A program made the position numbers and the translations under genes. From contig JASHVC010000620.1 in the NCBI GenBank assembly GCA_030039655.1, positions 1 through 8,009 on the forward strand: DNA of 8,009 nucleotides. Direction: 5' to 3'. The notes below the pieces were generated by a model, which saw only the letters and a program-made list of their open reading frames with translations, did no database searches and was not told where the DNA came from. This document shows, piece after piece, positions 6,143-8,009 of this stretch; positions within the stretch are counted from its first letter, which is position 1; each line of letters begins with the position of its first letter. The stretch is from Xanthobacteraceae bacterium. GTDB lineage: Bacteria; Pseudomonadota; Alphaproteobacteria; Rhizobiales; Xanthobacteraceae.

Positions 6143-6565
6143 CGTCAGGACGGCGCGGAACGACGAATGCCGTCGTGATCAATTATGCCGATTGGCCTTG
6201 TCGGGAATCCGAGGGATTTCCGGTGGCCGTCAAGTTTCGACCCGTTCTGGTTTCGCGGGTGATGTCGGGGAGTACCTGACTGACCGCGCTCAGCGCAACA
6301 ACGACATTGCGAGACAATGTGGGGGCAGATGCAGATGACGAGGAGCTTTCGCAAGCCAGCCAGAGAACCCCAACTGCAAGGGGTTGCCTCCGCAAGTCGC
6401 GCCGGCACTCACACACCTGGACTGCGCCTATTTTTGGGGGACCGCGCAAGCTGCCCATAGCGGCAACGCGGCAAAGCCGCGACGCGCTTCTCGGTAGAAA
6501 CTTCAGGTGCTATCGTTTCTCTGGAACACGCCGCCACGGCGCTTGCGTTGTCGTTGACCATTGAA
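6143..6565. other. Gene-poor stretch upstream of the doubtful membrane protein
   Basis: No gene here has convincing composition or a ribosome binding site. A small perfect hairpin, CGCGGC-AAA-GCCGCG, is at 6467-6481. Minus-strand frames over 6145-6458 contain odd serine-rich stretches and are probably shadows. Confidence 0.4.
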
Positions 6566-6595
6566 GGCTTCGCCTGCCGGCCAGCAGGCTAAGCC
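6566..6595 (-). terminator. Hairpin downstream of the pilin gene, likely transcript end
   Basis: GGCTT-GCCTGC pairs with GCAGGC-AAGCC (6566-6595) around a six-base loop, with a single A-G style mismatch between the two stem parts. It lies about 31 bases beyond the pilin stop codon. The U run expected of a Rho-independent terminator is missing, so it may act as a 3' stabiliser instead. Confidence 0.45.
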
Positions 6596-6626
6596 GGGTG
6601 AGAGACGTAAGCGGATCGACGAAAGC

Positions 6627-6794
6627 CTAGTTGGGCAGCACGCTGGAAACGCTGCCGAACGTGTCCTGTAGGTTCGTACCTAGGCCGTACACAACAGCGA
6701 TGATCGCAACCGCGATGCCGGCGGCAATGAGGCCGTATTCAATGGCGGTGGCGCCCGACTGGTCCTTCACAAAACGAGAAACAACGGTCTTCAT
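6627..6794 (-). CDS. flp: Flp family type IVb pilin
   Basis: A 55-residue major pilin of the Flp/type IVb class, exported and assembled into tight-adherence pili by the Tad (Cpa) machinery. The short leader MKTVVSRFVKDQSG ends in the prepilin peptidase site G14/A15, with the required glutamate at E19 (mature position 5) followed by Y20, the E-Y pair of Flp pilins. A single hydrophobic helix follows (GLIAAGIAVAIIAVVYGLG), then a short tail LQDTFGSVSSVLPN. I chose ATG 6794 because GGAG is placed seven bases before it and the leader then has the usual length; a start further upstream would add an atypical MTLWSYS. No cpa/tad assembly genes are in the window, so it is either a stray pilin copy or served by machinery elsewhere. 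Length is typical. Confidence 0.93.
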   Translation of the reverse strand: MKTVVSRFVKDQSGATAIEYGLIAAGIAVAIIAVVYGLGTNLQDTFGSVSSVLPN

Positions 6795-6835
6795 GGAGTA
6801 ACTCCATAGGGTCACACGTGGCTATGTCGCCCCCG

Positions 6836-6860
6836 CCAAACGGCCTTTTCGACCATTTGG
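6836..6860. promoter_or_regulatory. Inverted repeat upstream of the pilin gene, possible operator
   Basis: CCAAACGG (6836-6843) and CCATTTGG (6853-6860) form an inverted repeat with seven of eight pairs, 42-66 bases before the pilin start codon. This is where a regulator or a 5' leader hairpin would sit. Confidence 0.35.
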
Positions 6861-6959
6861 ACCACATGCAAGGCTAGTTGGAAGCTGTTGCGGCGGCGCT
6901 AAGCAGATCGGCGAAAAGCAATTAAGAAATGTAGACGCTGCTAGCTAGAACCAATCGCG

Positions 6960-6988
6960 TTGACCGAATTTACTTGCGTAAATTTAGC
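6960..6988 (+). promoter_or_regulatory. Possible promoter with palindromic operator
   Basis: TTGACC (6960-6965) matches a -35 element. About 17 bases later comes only a weak -10 (TTTAGC, 6983-6988). Between them lies a perfect palindrome AATTTAC-TTGC-GTAAATT (6967-6984), placed where a bound repressor would block RNA polymerase. Its inner TTTAC-N4-GTAAA form resembles sites of CRP/FNR-type or similar dimeric regulators, but the regulator cannot be named. Confidence 0.4.
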
Positions 6989-7100
6989 TGCCGGTGAAAC
7001 CCTGACGACTATCACTGAGGCCGACCGGCCATTCACGTCTGAGCGGTTGGCTTTGATACTGGTAATAAGCCCCAGCCGCCGCGCCGGGGCTCTCTTTTCC
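6988..7100 (+). ncRNA. Candidate small RNA between promoter-like site and terminator
   Basis: About 100 bases separate the promoter-like site at 6960 from the strong terminator at 7068-7098, with no convincing gene between them. The stretch contains a small hairpin, GGCC-GACC-GGCC (7019-7030). A short plus-strand frame runs through the region, but it reads across the terminator and lacks a ribosome binding site. The arrangement suggests a small regulatory RNA. Alternatively, the terminator belongs to the convergent PilZ operon and there is no RNA. Confidence 0.3.
7068..7098 (+). terminator. Rho-independent terminator
   Basis: AGCCCC (7068-7073) pairs with GGGGCT (7086-7091), with an additional inner GC/GC pair, and is followed by CTCTTTT. 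The U-rich tail is on the plus strand. Read on the minus strand it lies about 65 bases past the PilZ stop and may also help end that convergent operon. Confidence 0.7.
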
Positions 7101-7162
7101 TATCCCTCATTGATGGCGCCTCTGCAGCGGATAGCTTCCGTTTGATCCACATCCTCGATCTT

Positions 7163-7417
7163 CTATGTTCGCGCTTGGAATGTCACTCTCAGCGTATTTG
7201 AGGCTTTCTGCACTACTTTGCATTTAAGTGCACTCTGTGAACCAGCGGCTCTGAGTTCAAATCTCTCCGGGATTCCTAGCAAGCTATTCACTCGCAGAGT
7301 CGCGCCGAGATCTGAAATATCAGTGGCGATGCAATTAATCGGAGGATATCCGACAATCATAATGTCGGCCGAGAGGCGATTTGGACGATCGCATTGCTGT
7401 GACTGAGACGTATTCAT
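7163..7417 (-). CDS. Single-domain PilZ protein
   Basis: An 84-residue soluble protein that is little more than one PilZ domain, the beta-barrel that binds the second messenger cyclic di-GMP and controls motility, adhesion and polysaccharide output. The second binding motif is intact as D33-x-S35-x-x-G38 (TDISDLGATLRV). The N-terminal RxxxR motif appears as R11-P-N-R14, one residue short, so ligand binding may be altered or lost. The remainder (LGIPERFELRA, LKCKVVQKASNTLRVTF) follows the usual strand pattern. The start is secure: ATG 7417 overlaps the stop of the upstream gene as ATGA, with GGAG about eight bases before it. That indicates translational coupling to the four-cysteine protein. 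Length is typical for stand-alone rhizobial PilZ proteins. Confidence 0.85.
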   Translation of the reverse strand: MNTSQSQQCDRPNRLSADIMIVGYPPINCIATDISDLGATLRVNSLLGIPERFELRAAGSQSALKCKVVQKASNTLRVTFQART

Positions 7418-7602
7418 TGCCCTAACTCCTCAAAGCAGAAGCGGCATAAACCGAGGTAACGTCCACCGCGCCTGCGCAATCGCTGCCCACACCACGCAGC
7501 CTCAATGCTTGCTGGGAGAGCAAGGACCTGGGGTAGCTCGTCCAGCTTGCAAACGGATCGAACGCGAACAAAGGTAGCGCACAGGTCGCAGACGTCTAGC
7601 AA
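7414..7602 (-). CDS. Small four-cysteine protein, putative zinc-binding
   Basis: A 62-residue protein with CDLC at residues 5-8 and CRFC at 53-56, a pair of CxxC knuckles as in zinc ribbons and treble-clef fingers. Extra cysteines stand at 18 and 38, and the middle has a basic run (RLRRRGGR). No known family is recognised. It is the first gene of a two-gene operon with the PilZ protein: the ATGA overlap at 7417-7414 couples them, so it probably works with or regulates that protein. The start is the TTG at 7602; an in-frame TAG lies five codons before it and no ATG or GTG is closer, and a weak GCGAG purine run precedes it. The overlap and conserved spacing of cysteines are the reasons to believe it is real. 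Confidence 0.6.
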   Translation of the reverse strand: MLDVCDLCATFVRVRSVCKLDELPQVLALPASIEAAWCGQRLRRRGGRYLGLCRFCFEELGQ

Positions 7603-7898
7603 TTCTCGCTTTGACTGCTAAGGATCACCTAAACCTTTTGCTGAATCTTCAGCATTCTTAAGCAGTTTTAACACTTTCGGATTTTGCCAGATCTGAGGAC
7701 GCTGGTACTGGCCAGACTTGGCGATGGTGCTGTGTGTCTGGCCGAAACCCGTAAACGTCCGTGCTTACGTGCGTTTTCGGTTTGGCAGGCTCGAACACGT
7801 TCGAGCCCACTGCCATTCCCACCCGTCTGTGTAAACCTGCCAGGGTGGACTAGACGGTAGGCAACAAGGCGGCGGGCGCCACCTCGTCACTCAAACAA
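7603..7898. other. Leader region of the PilZ operon, rich in inverted repeats
   Basis: No gene was found. GGCCAGAC (7710-7717) pairs with GTCTGGCC (7736-7743), GCCGAAA (7741-7747) faces TTTTCGG (7774-7780), and GGCTCGAAC-AC-GTTCGAGCC (7788-7807) is a perfect palindrome. The promoter of the minus-strand operon must lie in or beyond this structured part. Confidence 0.5.
7788..7807. repeat. Perfect 20-base palindrome (9-bp arms)
   Basis: GGCTCGAAC and GTTCGAGCC are separated by only two bases. There is no T run on either side, so this is more like a protein-binding palindrome or a cruciform than a terminator. It lies about 190 bases upstream of the four-cysteine gene. Confidence 0.55.
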
Positions 7899-7922
7899 TC
7901 ACGTAGGTGATTCGTTGTCGAG
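7890..7922. repeat. Imperfect inverted repeat over the terminal gene's stop codon
   Basis: AATCAC-GTAG-GTGATT (7897-7912) is perfect, and the flanks CTCAAAC and GTTGTCGAG extend the pairing with mismatches. It spans the stop codon (7899-7901) of the minus-strand frame at the right edge. It may be a terminator-like hairpin or the end of a mobile element. Confidence 0.4.
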
Positions 7923-8009
7923 AGGGGCAAATGAGGCCGCCAACTGATGGGGTGGATGGCCCCCTAACGGCATCGAAGTGCCAAGATGGTGGTCGTCGAA
8001 GATCACCAG
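7899..8009 (-). CDS. C-terminal end of an unidentified gene, cut by the window edge
   Basis: A minus-strand frame enters from the right edge and stops at TGA 7901-7899 after 36 codons. It reads LVIFDDHHLGTSMPLGGHPP and then HQLAASFAPLDNESPT. The composition is protein-like, with a hydrophobic strand and an acidic end. The LAASF stretch is shared at DNA level with the remnant at 4847-4999 through the 16-bp repeat. The family is not recognised; a transposase or integrase tail is possible but unproven. A short plus-strand frame starting at ATG 7986 also remains open at the edge. Confidence 0.35.
   Translation of the reverse strand: MVIFDDHHLGTSMPLGGHPPHQLAASFAPLDNESPT
7930..7945 (+). repeat. 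Exact 16-bp direct repeat, copy 2
   Basis: Identical to 4986-5001 and in the same orientation. Here it lies within the minus-strand frame that ends the window. Confidence 0.6.

Noticed and set aside
5694..6182. A 162-codon minus-strand frame overlapping 5675-6142
   Set aside because: Its arginine- and serine-rich sequence has no domain or membrane pattern, while the competing frame has a credible membrane segment.
6870..6895. A sigma-54 promoter (TTGGAAGCTGTTGC)
   Set aside because: The GG and GC elements are eight bases apart rather than ten.
7240..7268. A T-arm-like GAGTTCAAATCTC, suggesting a tRNA
   Set aside because: No acceptor, D or anticodon arm can be built around it, and it lies inside the PilZ gene.
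1..8009. CRISPR array, toxin-antitoxin pair, restriction system or phage module
   Set aside because: I found no regularly spaced repeats and no protein with motifs of these systems on either strand.

Overview
The window looks like an accessory region of an alphaproteobacterium, most likely a rhizobium of the Bradyrhizobium/Mesorhizobium type. Three things suggest this: moderately high GC with GC-rich third codon positions in most genes, a short Flp-type pilin and a one-domain PilZ protein of the kind common in Bradyrhizobium, and a mix of insertion sequence, intron and decayed pieces typical of symbiosis islands or other plastic DNA. The organism is an inference; no ribosomal RNA or other taxonomic marker is present. 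Coding density is low, about half of the window, and genes are small and mostly single.

Layout. The left edge holds the first codons of a minus-strand gene (1-53), then a possible decayed coding fragment (59-253, perhaps to 345). A minus-strand DoxX-family membrane protein (412-864) has a good ribosome binding site and a palindrome in its upstream region. After a gene-poor stretch comes an unrecognised acidic protein (1187-1612, minus) with stacked inverted repeats upstream. At about 2045-2533 there is a group II intron RNA with recognisable domains V and VI but no room for the reverse transcriptase/maturase, so it is ORF-less. It is followed by a P-loop kinase-like gene (2629-3201, plus) and a complete IS1182-family insertion sequence (about 3268-4848) with an intact transposase and matching imperfect terminal inverted repeats.

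The right part carries a small DUF2798-type membrane protein (5023-5265, plus), a doubtful membrane-anchored protein (minus, within 5675-6142), a Flp/type IVb pilin (6627-6794, minus) with no tad/cpa genes beside it, a compact promoter-operator-terminator arrangement that could make a small RNA (6960-7100, plus), and a two-gene minus-strand operon (7163-7602). In that operon a small four-cysteine protein overlaps a PilZ protein by ATGA. The operon's leader region (about 7700-7810) is full of inverted repeats. The window ends in the C-terminal codons of another minus-strand reading frame (7899-8009).

How it fits together. No pathway links these genes. The clearest functional unit is the four-cysteine/PilZ pair, possibly a surface or motility regulator, lying near a lone pilin. 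Two sets of diverged direct repeats (36 bp at 1837 and 4895; 16 bp at 4986 and 7930) suggest that more old mobile elements passed through than the one intact IS shows. I see no CRISPR array, tRNA, rRNA, restriction or toxin-antitoxin system.
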